From Patescibacteria group bacterium (GTDB taxonomy: Bacteria > Patescibacteriota > Minisyncoccia > Minisyncoccales > GWA2-46-15): 8,415 nt of DNA. The notes under the pieces were generated by a model. The model was not told where the DNA came from. It saw nothing but the letters and a program-made list of their open reading frames with translations, and did not search any database. Each line of letters begins with the position of its first letter. Within the stretch, counting starts at the first letter, position 1. Both the position numbers and the translations under genes were made by a program. The DNA lies in contig JAHIOR010000024.1 in the NCBI GenBank assembly GCA_018895125.1, positions 1 to 8,415 of the forward strand, written 5' to 3'. Of the stretch, positions 1-6,373 are shown in pieces.

Positions 1-2
1 GC

Positions 3-323
3 AACGCCTGGAGCCTGGTAATGATGCCGACCCTGGGATCAACCCCGCCAGCTAATTTCTTTGTTCTGTCGATATTGTTTTCTTTTGCAATTGGTATTGT
101 TTTGGCTTTATTATATGAGTTTGTCAAAAGCTTATTAACTTCCGGTTGCTGCAAAAAAGCTTGTCAGTTTTCCTGCTTGCTGATAACCATGTCCTTAATA
201 TTTTTTACCTTGCCAGCTTATCTTCTCTTCAACACCCCCTTGGCTTTATTAGTTTCCTGGTTTTTCAGCCAGGCAATCATTTGTTTTCTGACCAGCTTGG
301 TTTTTGTCAAAATTCTGGACTAG
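3..323 (+). CDS. small integral membrane protein, 5'-partial
   Basis: The reading frame is open to the left edge (codons N-A-W-S-L-V precede the first ATG at 21), so the true start is probably outside the window; if ATG 21 is used the product has 100 residues. Counting from that ATG, hydrophobic segments lie at about 13-40, 50-70 and 74-98, separated by a short basic Cys-rich loop (GCCKKACQFSC, about 42-52) that is likely cytoplasmic. The last part, with 'LFNTPLALLVSWF' followed by another helix, resembles small CPR membrane proteins of unknown function in which an N-x-P turn joins two helices; this likeness is from memory and not a family assignment. It is the last gene of an upstream unit, since a strong terminator follows 16 bases after its TAG stop. 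Function unknown. It could instead be a complete small gene starting at 21, but no promoter can be judged this close to the edge. Confidence 0.6.
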   Translation, partial: NAWSLVMMPTLGSTPPANFFVLSILFSFAIGIVLALLYEFVKSLLTSGCCKKACQFSCLLITMSLIFFTLPAYLLFNTPLALLVSWFFSQAIICFLTSLVFVKILD

Positions 324-339
324 TTGGTTTTAACTGCAG

Positions 340-373
340 AAACCCTGGATTCCTGATGGGTCCAGGGTTTTTC
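340..373 (+). terminator. intrinsic terminator after the first gene
   Basis: A perfect 10-bp stem (AAACCCTGGA at 340-349 with TCCAGGGTTT at 361-370) encloses an 11-nt loop and runs into a T-rich tract (368-372). It follows the TAG at 321-323 closely and lies just upstream of the next promoter, so it cleanly separates two transcription units. Confidence 0.85.
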
Positions 374-375
374 TA

Positions 376-404
376 TTGTAAAACGAATGTATTATCAGTA
401 TAAT
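376..404 (+). promoter_or_regulatory. sigma70-type promoter for the 434-1460 membrane unit
   Basis: The -35 candidate TTGTAA (376-381, 4 of 6 consensus bases) is followed by an exact 17-bp spacer and a perfect TATAAT -10 box (399-404). Transcription would begin near 411, leaving about 23 nt before the ATG at 434. The placement directly after a terminator supports it. It also decides the start: an upstream in-frame TTG at 404 overlaps the -10 box and would not be in the mRNA. Confidence 0.65.
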
Positions 405-433
405 TGGGTAATAACAATAATAACTGTTTAAAT

Positions 434-1138
434 ATGGACAAAAACAAATTTAGCATCAAAAAAGCCTTGTCTTTTAGCTGGGAAAAAGCCCAGGAACACG
501 TTAAGTTTTTCCTAGTCATGTTTCTTTTTAATGTTGCCATAGTCGTGCCAATCTATATTTTAGACGCCTTTTTGTCAAAACAGGAATCAATCCTGGCCGC
601 TACCGTTAACTTACTTGTGTCTTTGGCTTACAACTTGTTTTACTTTGTTTTTTCAATTGCCCTGATCAAGGTGTTTCTGGAGATAAGCCGTGGAACCAGG
701 CCGAGTTTTAATTCTTTTCTGGCAACCTTGAAGCCGCTATTTACTGACTGGAAATTACTTTTAAACTATATATTGACCTCATGCTTATACGGTTTGATTG
801 TTTTCGGCGGCTTCTTGCTCTTCATTGTCCCCGGTGTTATCTGGGGGATCAAGTATTCTCAATGGTCTTATCTGGTCATAGACAAGGGCCTGAAGCCGGT
901 TGAAGCCATGAAGGAAAGCGGCCGAATTACCCAGGGCTCGAAAGCAAAAATGTTCTTGCTTGATATGAGTTATGTCGGCGTTGTCATCATTGGTTTTTTG
1001 CCCAGCATTTTCACTTTGGGATTTGGATTTTATCTGATCGGCTCAATGATGATGATGAGCAATATCTATGTTTATCTCAAGCTAGTAGAACCATGGCCGG
1101 TTTTGTCAGAGCCTTTAAATTCTGCTGTTCAATCTTAA
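434..1138 (+). CDS. polytopic membrane protein, DUF975/UPF0259 (YciC)-like
   Basis: A 234-residue protein with about five or six hydrophobic segments (roughly 24-45, 55-82, 108-126, 127-145, 178-204). The diagnostic part is residues 127-170: 'FLLFIVPGVIWGIKYS' followed by a loop with 'VIDKGLKPVEAMKES' and 'RITQG'. The helix-PG(V/I)-helix pattern, then a 'vEAmkeSwritkG' type segment, is typical of the DUF975/UPF0259/glycerophosphodiesterase-membrane-domain-like group, whose biochemical role is not established. It probably sits in the cytoplasmic membrane with no enzymatic motif visible. I chose ATG 434 because the promoter's -10 box covers the in-frame TTG at 404, and the extra N-terminal residues there are a low-complexity Asn run. 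No ribosome binding site is visible. It is first in an operon with the gene starting 4 bases after its stop. Four consecutive ATG codons encode Met205-208. Family confidence is moderate; function unknown. Confidence 0.8.
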   Translation: MDKNKFSIKKALSFSWEKAQEHVKFFLVMFLFNVAIVVPIYILDAFLSKQESILAATVNLLVSLAYNLFYFVFSIALIKVFLEISRGTRPSFNSFLATLKPLFTDWKLLLNYILTSCLYGLIVFGGFLLFIVPGVIWGIKYSQWSYLVIDKGLKPVEAMKESGRITQGSKAKMFLLDMSYVGVVIIGFLPSIFTLGFGFYLIGSMMMMSNIYVYLKLVEPWPVLSEPLNSAVQS

Positions 1139-1142
1139 AAAT

Positions 1143-1460
1143 ATGACCATTGCTATTCTTATTGCCGGATTCGGCGGGGGAATGATCAGGGGCCTAGTCG
1201 GTTTTTTAAAATATTATTATTCCTATAAAAATACTCCCTTTAATATTTTCTACTTTTTTGGGACAACTTTTGTTTCGGGAATCGTAGGCTTGTTAACAGC
1301 CGGAGCAATCAAAGAATCAGGGTTAACCTGGTTAACTATCAGCGGACTTAATTCAATCAGCCCGGCAATGGCTTTAATTATCGGCTATGCCGGCGGAGAC
1401 TTTCTGGAAAACCTCTACAAAATCATTCTCAAAAAGCCATTGTTGTTTTCGAAAAAGTAA
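1143..1460 (+). CDS. small glycine-rich membrane protein, possibly holin-like
   Basis: A 105-residue protein with a hydrophobic glycine-rich N-terminus ('IAGFGGGMIRGLVGFLKYY'), a second segment at about 31-57 ('FYFFGTTFVSGIVGLLTAG') and a third at about 72-95 ('SPAMALIIGYAGGDFLENLYK'), ending in a basic tail (LLFSKK). Three short helices, a glycine-rich first helix and a charged tail resemble small holin-type or membrane-scaffold proteins in general architecture, but I do not recognise a specific family and no endolysin gene adjoins it in this window. It starts 4 bases after the stop of the preceding membrane gene, so the two are almost certainly co-transcribed and may be translationally coupled. 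There is no Shine-Dalgarno sequence. The stop codon lies in the loop of a 10-bp hairpin, and a terminator follows 40 bases downstream. Real gene: likely. Function: unknown. Confidence 0.7.
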   Translation: MTIAILIAGFGGGMIRGLVGFLKYYYSYKNTPFNIFYFFGTTFVSGIVGLLTAGAIKESGLTWLTISGLNSISPAMALIIGYAGGDFLENLYKIILKKPLLFSKK

Positions 1461-1471
1461 TTTTCGAAAAA
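1446..1471 (+). repeat. 15-bp-period palindromic direct repeat forming a hairpin around a stop codon
   Basis: TTTTCGAAAAA occurs at 1446-1456 and again at 1461-1471. Since TTTTCGAAAA is its own reverse complement, the two copies can pair as a 10-bp stem with a 5-nt loop AGTAA (1456-1460) that contains the TAA stop of the upstream gene. No T-tract follows, so it is not a standard intrinsic terminator; it could protect the 3' end or pause polymerase. Confidence 0.6.
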
Positions 1472-1500
1472 CCATAGGTATTTCCAAAGAAACAATAAAG

Positions 1501-1524
1501 TAAAACCCTTCTTATGGGGTTTTA
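1501..1524. terminator. bidirectional terminator between convergent genes
   Basis: An 8-bp perfect stem (TAAAACCC 1501-1508 with GGGTTTTA 1517-1524) has an 8-nt loop. The right arm gives a TTTT run for plus-strand transcripts, and the left arm gives TTTTACTTTATTG on the minus strand. It sits between the converging genes that end at 1460 (+) and 1522 (-), overlapping the TAA stop of the latter, as expected for a shared terminator. Confidence 0.75.
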
Positions 1525-2019
1525 ACTTAAGATGATTTGCTTTATCTTTTCTGGATTAGGCAAATTGGTGAAGTTGAATTTATTCTGGCTGCCGGCGGTC
1601 TGTATTTCTAAATCGCCGAAATTAAGGAAAGAAGCCAAGATTCCGGTCATCTTGACGGAAACGTCCTGGATTTTATCTTTCTGGAATTCGCTGGCGCTGT
1701 ATTTGAAAAACCCAAGCTGTTTTGTGGCAATGATTCTTTTATTAGTAACCACCACTGTATTTAAAGAATAAATCATCAAATTGAAAAACAAGAGATTCCA
1801 GAGAAAGAACCAAAAGGCCGAAGCCAGGAACCAATAAAGATTTGCATAAGTGCCTAAAATTAAGAAGGGATAAACAGCCAAAGGAACTAGCGCTGTTATA
1901 ATAATCAAAAACATTGGCAGGGCCAAAGTAAGCCAGTGCTTTCTGGCAACCAAAAGAGTAGTTTCTCCAGGCAGCTGGCCCTTAAAAGTATTGCTGGATA
2001 TGAATAAGGCAAAAGGCAT
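1522..2019 (-). CDS. two-TM membrane protein with bacterial PH domain (bPH2/YdbS-like)
   Basis: A 165-residue protein. Residues 13-30 form a short leader ('KGQLPGETTLLVARKHW') typical of PH-domain membrane proteins. Two transmembrane helices follow at about 31-55 and 60-84, then a C-terminal bacterial Pleckstrin-homology domain at about 85-163. Diagnostic segments are 'NTVVVTNKRII' (87-97) and the stretch from Asp115 to Gly143, which includes 'DKIQDVSV' and 'LNFGDLEIQTAG'. bPH2 (YdbS/YvbH-type) proteins are membrane-anchored and their ligands are mostly unknown; nothing here shows a catalytic site. The domain would lie at the cytoplasmic face. The gene is second in a minus-strand pair, starting 23 bases after the stop of a small membrane gene. 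A TATCAT hexamer (2033-2028, minus) lies 8 bases before the ATG, so it may also have its own almost leaderless transcript. The family call is firm; the role is unknown. Confidence 0.88.
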   Translation of the reverse strand: MPFALFISSNTFKGQLPGETTLLVARKHWLTLALPMFLIIITALVPLAVYPFLILGTYANLYWFLASAFWFFLWNLLFFNLMIYSLNTVVVTNKRIIATKQLGFFKYSASEFQKDKIQDVSVKMTGILASFLNFGDLEIQTAGSQNKFNFTNLPNPEKIKQIILS

Positions 2020-2032
2020 TTTATAGAATGAT

Positions 2033-2077
2033 AGTTAACTTCTTAAAAGTTAACTTTTAATAAGTTAACAAAGTCAA
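2033..2077. repeat. three GTTAAC-centred repeats at exact 15-bp spacing, with an 18-bp palindrome
   Basis: GTTAAC occurs at 2034-2039, 2049-2054 and 2064-2069, exactly 15 bp apart, in imperfect 15-bp units starting at 2033, 2048 and 2063. TTAAAAGTTAACTTTTAA (2043-2060) is a perfect 18-bp palindrome. Arms 2033-2041 and 2047-2055 pair over 9 bp with a 5-nt loop (2042-2046) that holds the minus-strand TAA stop of the small membrane gene. The array covers that gene's last codons and the region just before the PH-domain gene. It could be an operator, an attenuating hairpin, or a small tandem duplication. Confidence 0.65.
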
Positions 2078-2291
2078 CAAGCTTGTCTAAAATATCTTGC
2101 CAGTCAACTAAATTGAACATGGTAAAAACAACTAGGAAAAAGATGCTAGAGCTGATAAAAAATAGCAAAGCCAAAATTTTTGGCTTGGCCCCGATTCCGA
2201 ATCTGATTAAGTGATAAATAATGGCAAAAACATACCAGAGATTAACCCCAAAAATGATTAACAGAAGGATAAAGGGGATTTGGTTCAGCAT
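2043..2291 (-). CDS. small two-TM membrane protein of unknown function
   Basis: An 82-residue protein with two long hydrophobic helices (about 5-30, 'PFILLLIIFGVNLWYVFAII' and on, and about 39-63), joined by a short basic loop with 'YHLIRFGIGAKPK'. A short amphipathic tail ('DWQDILDKLVDF') follows. There is no enzymatic motif or signal cleavage site; both termini may face the same side. I recognise the style as common in CPR genomes but not a named family. It leads the minus-strand unit with the PH-domain gene 23 bases downstream, so the two products may act together at the membrane (inference). A plausible promoter lies upstream (TTGGTT, 17 bp, TAGAAT). The last five codons are part of a 15-bp repeat array, so the C-terminal 'VNLLKVNF' may have grown by duplication. 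Confidence 0.75.
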   Translation of the reverse strand: MLNQIPFILLLIIFGVNLWYVFAIIYHLIRFGIGAKPKILALLFFISSSIFFLVVFTMFNLVDWQDILDKLVDFVNLLKVNF

Positions 2292-2304
2292 TTGTCTTTA
2301 ATTT

Positions 2305-2333
2305 ATTCTATATTAAAAAAACGTTTAAACCAA
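2305..2333 (-). promoter_or_regulatory. candidate promoter for the 2291-1522 minus-strand unit
   Basis: On the minus strand TTGGTT (2333-2328, 3 of 6 matches) is followed by a 17-bp spacer and TAGAAT (2310-2305, 5 of 6). Transcription would begin about 6 bases before the ATG at 2291, giving a near-leaderless mRNA. The -35 is weak; the spacing and -10 make the case. Confidence 0.45.
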
Positions 2334-2368
2334 GTCTTTAGTCAAATATTTTTGGAAGCGTAATAGTT

Positions 2369-2398
2369 TTGGGGTAAAGACTGGCGGCGTGTTATGAT
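2369..2398 (+). promoter_or_regulatory. extended -10 promoter, predicted leaderless start of the helicase gene
   Basis: TGTTATGAT (2390-2398) is an extended -10 element (TGn plus TATGAT, 5 of 6). Only a weak -35 is present (TTGGGG at 2369-2374, 18-bp spacer), which extended -10 promoters tolerate. The usual start site 6-7 bases downstream falls on or beside the ATG at 2405, so the mRNA would have essentially no leader. No ribosome binding site is present. Confidence 0.5.
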
Positions 2399-2404
2399 GT
2401 AAAA

Positions 2405-5233
2405 ATGCTGGATTTATCTAGTTTAAACAAAAAACAAAAACAAGCAGCCCAAGCAGGCGCCGGTCCTCTTTTAATTGTGGCTGGAGCCGGCACTGGCAAA
2501 ACCAGGGTGATTACTAATCGGATCGCTTATCTGATTGAGAAAAAGGGCATTAGTCCTGAAGAAATTTTAGCAGTAACCTTTACCGATAAAGCTTCCCAGG
2601 AAATGATTGAAAGAGTTGATCAGTTATTATCTCAAGGTTATCGGGATCTTTGGGTTTCAACCTTTCATTCTTTTTGCGAAAGGGTTCTCAGAGACCATGG
2701 TTTGGATATTGGTTTGCCGACTGATTTTAAGCTGGCTGACCAGACTTTAGCTTGGTTGTTAATGAGGCAGAATTTAGATAAGTTGCAGCTTGATTACTAT
2801 GCCCCGATTGGCAACCCGAGTAAGTTTCTTCATGTTTTAATTGATCATTTTTCCAAATGCAAAGACCAGGCAATTATGCCTGAAGATTATTTGAAATACA
2901 GCCAAAAAGCCAAAGAAGATAAAGACAGGCTTAAGGAAATCGCTTTAGCTTATGGAACTTATCAGCAATTGCTTTTAGATAACAATCTGCTTGATTTTGG
3001 CGACTTGCTCTTATATTGCCTGAAGCTTTTTAAAGATCGGCCAAAGATTCTGGAAAAGTATTGTCAGCAGTTTAAATATATTTTGGTTGACGAGTTTCAG
3101 GATACCAATTGGATTCAATACCAGCTGGTGAAGTTATTAGCTTCTCCTAGGAATAATTTAACTGTTTGTGCTTGCGATGATCAATCTATTTATAAATTCA
3201 GAGGAGCTTCTTATGGCAATATCCTGCAATTTAAAAAAGATTTTAAAAAAGCAAAAGAAGTCAGCTTGATTGATAATTATCGTTCTTTTCAGAACATCTT
3301 GGATTTAGCTCATAAATTCATCCAGGCCAATAATCCTAACCGTTTGGAATCTTTGAGCAAGATCAGCAAGAAACTGAAAGCTGTTAAAAAAGGCAAAGGA
3401 CAGATTGCTCATCTTCATTTTCAGACTGCTGAGCAGGAAATCCAGGGAGTGATTGAAAAAATGATTGAGATTATGAAAAAGGACAAACTGGCGACCTTTA
3501 ACGACTTTGTTGTTCTGGTCAGGGCTAATAATCAGGCCATGAGATTTGCCCGGGCTTTTGAAAGGTCAAAAGTTCCTTACCAATTCTTAGCCTTAAAGGG
3601 ACTTTATTCCAAACCCATTATCTTGGATATCATTTCCTACTTCAAGTTTTTGGATAATTATCATGAAAGTTCAGCTGCTTTCAGGATTTTGAGTTTGCCG
3701 TTTTTAAATATTCCCAGCCAGGACATTGTTAATATAAGCCAATACAGTTACAAGAAATCCAAATCTATTTTCGAATCATTGCAGGAATTGCCTCTGATAG
3801 GCGGTGTTTCCCGCGACGCTCAGGAAAAAATTACCAATATCCTCAGCCTGGTCAGGCGGCATACAGAAATGGCTGTTACCAAGAATGTTTCTGAAATTCT
3901 TTTGGCTTTCTTGGAAAACTCCGGTTATTTGGAATATCTGGTCAAGCAGGAAAAGAAAGAAGATCTGGAACTGGTTTCCCAGTTTCACAACCGCATCAAG
4001 ATTTTTGAAGAATCCCATCTTGACGCCCGGCTCAAGTCTTTTATGGAAGAACTGAATTTGGAACTGGATTCCGGGGAGGAGGGGAAGCTTTCTTTTGATC
4101 CAGATAGCGGCCCCGAGGTAGTCAGAATCATGACAATCCATTCAGCCAAGGGTTTGGAATTTAATTATGTCTTTTTAGTTAATTTGGTTGACAAGAGATT
4201 TCCCAGCTCAAACAGGAGAGATCCGATTGAAATCCCTTCAGATCTAATCAAAGATATTCTTCCCAAAGGAGATTTTCATCTTGAAGAGGAAAGGCGGCTT
4301 TTTTATGTTGCCGCTACCAGAGCTAAAAAAGGATTATTCCTGACTTCAGCTGAAAATTATGGCGGCGTCCAAAGCAAGCGGCTGTCCAGGTTTTTAACTG
4401 AATTAAATTATTCCAAAGCCATCACGCCTTTGAAAAACAAGGCCATTAGGGTTAAAACGCGGCCCCATTCAGAAAAAATGATTCTGCCGGAAAGGTTTTC
4501 TTTTACCCAGCTGACCGCTTTTCAAAAGTGTCCGTTGCAATACAAGTTTGCCCATATTATTAAGATCCCGATCAAAGGCAAAGCAGTCTTTTCTTTTGGC
4601 AAAACCATGCATGAAACTCTTTTCCAATTCTTTCTGGAAGCTAGTTCAAAAAAGGCCAGCTTAGAAAGGTTGTTGCAAATTTATCAGGACCAATGGATTG
4701 AGGACTGGTACCAGGATAAGAATCAGCGCCAAAAGTATTTTGAAGCCGGCAAAAAGAGCCTGGAAGGATTTTATGAAAATTATTCAAAGAATAATCCCAA
4801 GATTTTGTTTTTAAAAGACAAGCCGGCCCTAGAACAGGACTTTAACCTTAAGATCAACGGTCATACCATCAGGGGTAAAATTGACCGCATTGATGTTTTA
4901 GAGGACGGGGTTGAAATTATTGATTACAAAACCGGATCAGTTAAAGATAAGCTAAGGCCAGAAGATAAGAAGCAACTTTTAATTTATCAGCTGGCTGCCG
5001 AAGAAGTTTTGGGATTAAAGCCTAAGAAATTAACCTATTATTATTTAGACGAGAATAAGACCATTTCTTTTTTGGGAAGCGAGATTGATAAGGAAAAAGA
5101 GAAACAGGCCATTGTTGAGGAGATAGAGAAAATCAAGAGAAGCAATTTTTTGCCGACCCCGGGATGGCAGTGTGATTGGTGCGACTTCAAAAACATCTGC
5201 GAGCATTCAAAAGCCAAAAACGGTTTTTCATAA
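2405..5233 (+). CDS. UvrD/Rep-family (SF1A) DNA helicase fused to RecB-type Fe-S PD-(D/E)XK nuclease
   Basis: A 942-residue two-part enzyme predicted to unwind and degrade DNA from ends. All SF1A motifs are visible: Q motif (LNKKQ, Gln11), Walker A AGAGTGKT (26-33), motif Ia (VTFTDKAS, 57-64), 'STFHSFCERVL' (85-95), Walker B VDEFQD (228-233), motif III DDQSIYKFRGA (258-268), motif IV (DNYRS, Arg293), motif V TIHSAKGLEF (577-586) and motif VI ERRLFYVAATRA (629-640). The C-terminal RecB-like nuclease carries His736, the GKIDRID segment with Asp827, IIDYKTG with Asp840 and Lys842, and QLLIY (857-861). Four cysteines, Cys709 in 'CPLQY' and Cys923/926/932 (C-x2-C-x5-C), match the Fe-S pattern of AddB- and Cas4-type nucleases. 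It is shorter than typical AddA or RecB. No AddB/RecC partner is seen nearby. Translation starts at ATG 2405, which fits the promoter and the first conserved motif. AddAB-like recombinational repair is the likely role; a defence role is not excluded. Confidence 0.95.
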   Translation: MLDLSSLNKKQKQAAQAGAGPLLIVAGAGTGKTRVITNRIAYLIEKKGISPEEILAVTFTDKASQEMIERVDQLLSQGYRDLWVSTFHSFCERVLRDHGLDIGLPTDFKLADQTLAWLLMRQNLDKLQLDYYAPIGNPSKFLHVLIDHFSKCKDQAIMPEDYLKYSQKAKEDKDRLKEIALAYGTYQQLLLDNNLLDFGDLLLYCLKLFKDRPKILEKYCQQFKYILVDEFQDTNWIQYQLVKLLASPRNNLTVCACDDQSIYKFRGASYGNILQFKKDFKKAKEVSLIDNYRSFQNILDLAHKFIQANNPNRLESLSKISKKLKAVKKGKGQIAHLHFQTAEQEIQGVIEKMIEIMKKDKLATFNDFVVLVRANNQAMRFARAFERSKVPYQFLALKGLYSKPIILDIISYFKFLDNYHESSAAFRILSLPFLNIPSQDIVNISQYSYKKSKSIFESLQELPLIGGVSRDAQEKITNILSLVRRHTEMAVTKNVSEILLAFLENSGYLEYLVKQEKKEDLELVSQFHNRIKIFEESHLDARLKSFMEELNLELDSGEEGKLSFDPDSGPEVVRIMTIHSAKGLEFNYVFLVNLVDKRFPSSNRRDPIEIPSDLIKDILPKGDFHLEEERRLFYVAATRAKKGLFLTSAENYGGVQSKRLSRFLTELNYSKAITPLKNKAIRVKTRPHSEKMILPERFSFTQLTAFQKCPLQYKFAHIIKIPIKGKAVFSFGKTMHETLFQFFLEASSKKASLERLLQIYQDQWIEDWYQDKNQRQKYFEAGKKSLEGFYENYSKNNPKILFLKDKPALEQDFNLKINGHTIRGKIDRIDVLEDGVEIIDYKTGSVKDKLRPEDKKQLLIYQLAAEEVLGLKPKKLTYYYLDENKTISFLGSEIDKEKEKQAIVEEIEKIKRSNFLPTPGWQCDWCDFKNICEHSKAKNGFS

Positions 5234-5239
5234 TATACT
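5234..5239 (+). promoter_or_regulatory. candidate -10 box before ychF
   Basis: TATACT (5 of 6 consensus) lies just after the helicase stop codon and 18 bases before the ychF ATG. I see no acceptable -35 at the right distance, so this may be a weak internal promoter or chance in AT-rich sequence. With a gap of only 24 bases, read-through from the helicase gene is equally likely. Confidence 0.25.
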
Positions 5240-5257
5240 AAGAGAATAAAATCAAAC

Positions 5258-6331
5258 ATGTCTCTTTCAATCGGTATAGTGGGTTTGCCTAATGTTGGTA
5301 AATCAACTCTATTCCAAACCTTAACTAAAAAAGAAGTTGACCGGCTTAATTATCCCTTTTGCACCATTGATCCCAATGTCGGTGTTGTGATTGTTCCTGA
5401 TGACAGGGTTGATAAATTAGCTGAAATGGAAAAATCAGCCAAGAGGATTTTTACCGCCATAGAATTTGTTGATATTGCCGGACTGGTTAAAGGCGCCAGC
5501 CAGGGAGAGGGCCTGGGAAACAAGTTTTTGTCGCACATCAGAGAAGTGGATGCAGTTATCTATCTTTTGAGAGCTTTTAAAAGTTCTGACATTATTAAGA
5601 CCCAAGAAGAGATAAATCCCTTAACAGATAAAGAGATTTTAGATACAGAACTGATTCTTAAGGATATGGAAACTGTTCAGAAAAGAATTAATAACGTTGA
5701 CGGCGAGGCCAGGATTGGGAAGAAAGAAGTTATTTTTGAGCTAAAGACTTTAACTAAGATAAAAGACTTTCTGGACAAGGGTTTGATTTTAAGCGAGCAG
5801 GAATTCAGTTTAGAAGAAACAATAGTTTTGAGAGATTGCCAGTTATTAACCACCAAGCCCAGGCTTTATCTTCTCAACGGCAAGGATGAGGAGGTGCCAA
5901 TTGAAATCATTGAGGTTTTTAAAAAGAACCATTGGCAGTTTTTGATTATTGATATTCTGGCTGAGTTTGATTTCAATGATTCCAGTTTTAATAAAGAAGA
6001 CCGCCAGTCTTTGGGATTAAACTTTGAGCCCGAGCTTGATATTTTAATTAAAGAGTCTTACCGGCTTTTAAATCTAATCACTTTTTTAACCACCGGGCCG
6101 GATGAAACCAGGGCCTGGACAGTCCCAGCAGGGACAAGGGCTCTACAGGCTGCTGGTGAAATCCACTCGGACTTTGAAAGCCACTTTATCAAAGCCGAGG
6201 TTGTAAGCTATAATGATTTAATGGCTGTAGGCAGTTACGCGGCTGCCAGGGAAAAGGGTTTGCTGCGCACTGAAGGCAAGGAATATGTGGTTCAGGATGG
6301 CGATGTTATTGAGATAAAGCATAACGCTTAA
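5258..6331 (+). CDS. ychF: redox-regulated ribosome-binding ATPase YchF (OLA1 family)
   Basis: A 357-residue Obg-family P-loop protein close to the usual length of about 363. It has G1 GLPNVGKST (9-17), 'NYPFCTIDPNVGVV' (31-44) as the switch I region, and G3 DIAGL (72-76) followed by 'VKGASQGEGLGNKFLSHIRE'. The residue after the G3 Gly is Leu76 instead of a catalytic Gln, as in hydrophobic-substituted GTPases. A coiled-coil-like insert spans about 125-195. The C-terminal TGS domain begins near 272, with 'TGPDETRAWTVPAGT', 'AAGEIHSDFE' and 'YVVQDGDVIE'. YchF binds ribosomes and hydrolyses ATP in preference to GTP in characterised members. The G4 position reads NGKD (207-210) where the ATP-preferring consensus is N-x-x-E, so base preference here is not certain. 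ATG 5258 places the P-loop at the usual distance; no ribosome binding site is visible. The family is certain. Confidence 0.96.
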   Translation: MSLSIGIVGLPNVGKSTLFQTLTKKEVDRLNYPFCTIDPNVGVVIVPDDRVDKLAEMEKSAKRIFTAIEFVDIAGLVKGASQGEGLGNKFLSHIREVDAVIYLLRAFKSSDIIKTQEEINPLTDKEILDTELILKDMETVQKRINNVDGEARIGKKEVIFELKTLTKIKDFLDKGLILSEQEFSLEETIVLRDCQLLTTKPRLYLLNGKDEEVPIEIIEVFKKNHWQFLIIDILAEFDFNDSSFNKEDRQSLGLNFEPELDILIKESYRLLNLITFLTTGPDETRAWTVPAGTRALQAAGEIHSDFESHFIKAEVVSYNDLMAVGSYAAAREKGLLRTEGKEYVVQDGDVIEIKHNA

Positions 6332-6337
6332 TTAATT

Positions 6338-6366
6338 TTAAAAAGGTCGAATAATCATTTTAAGAT
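6338..6366 (+). promoter_or_regulatory. weak candidate promoter for the ATP-cone gene
   Basis: TTAAAA (6338-6343, 4 of 6) with a 17-bp spacer and TAAGAT (6361-6366, 4 of 6). The -10 lies 7 bases before the ATG at 6374, again predicting a leaderless mRNA. The sequence is very AT-rich, so chance is a serious alternative. Confidence 0.3.
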
Positions 6367-6373
6367 AAATTCA

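Noticed and set aside
146..403. An open frame on the plus strand overlapping the first gene and its terminator.
   Set aside because: It reads through a strong intrinsic terminator and the next promoter and overlaps a better membrane-protein frame.
404..433. Upstream in-frame TTG start adding ten residues (including an Asn run) to the DUF975-like protein.
   Set aside because: The TTG overlaps a perfect TATAAT -10 box, so it would lie upstream of the transcription start; ATG 434 fits the promoter and the conserved sequence better.
3776..4141. A 121-codon open frame antisense to the helicase gene.
   Set aside because: It lies fully inside a well-conserved gene, has no domain or membrane pattern, and its composition is what a reverse-strand shadow would give.
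2405..5233. Naming the helicase gene addA, recB or pcrA.
   Set aside because: The Fe-S nuclease pattern is not that of AddA, the length is well below RecB, and PcrA has no nuclease domain; no partner subunit is visible to settle the name.
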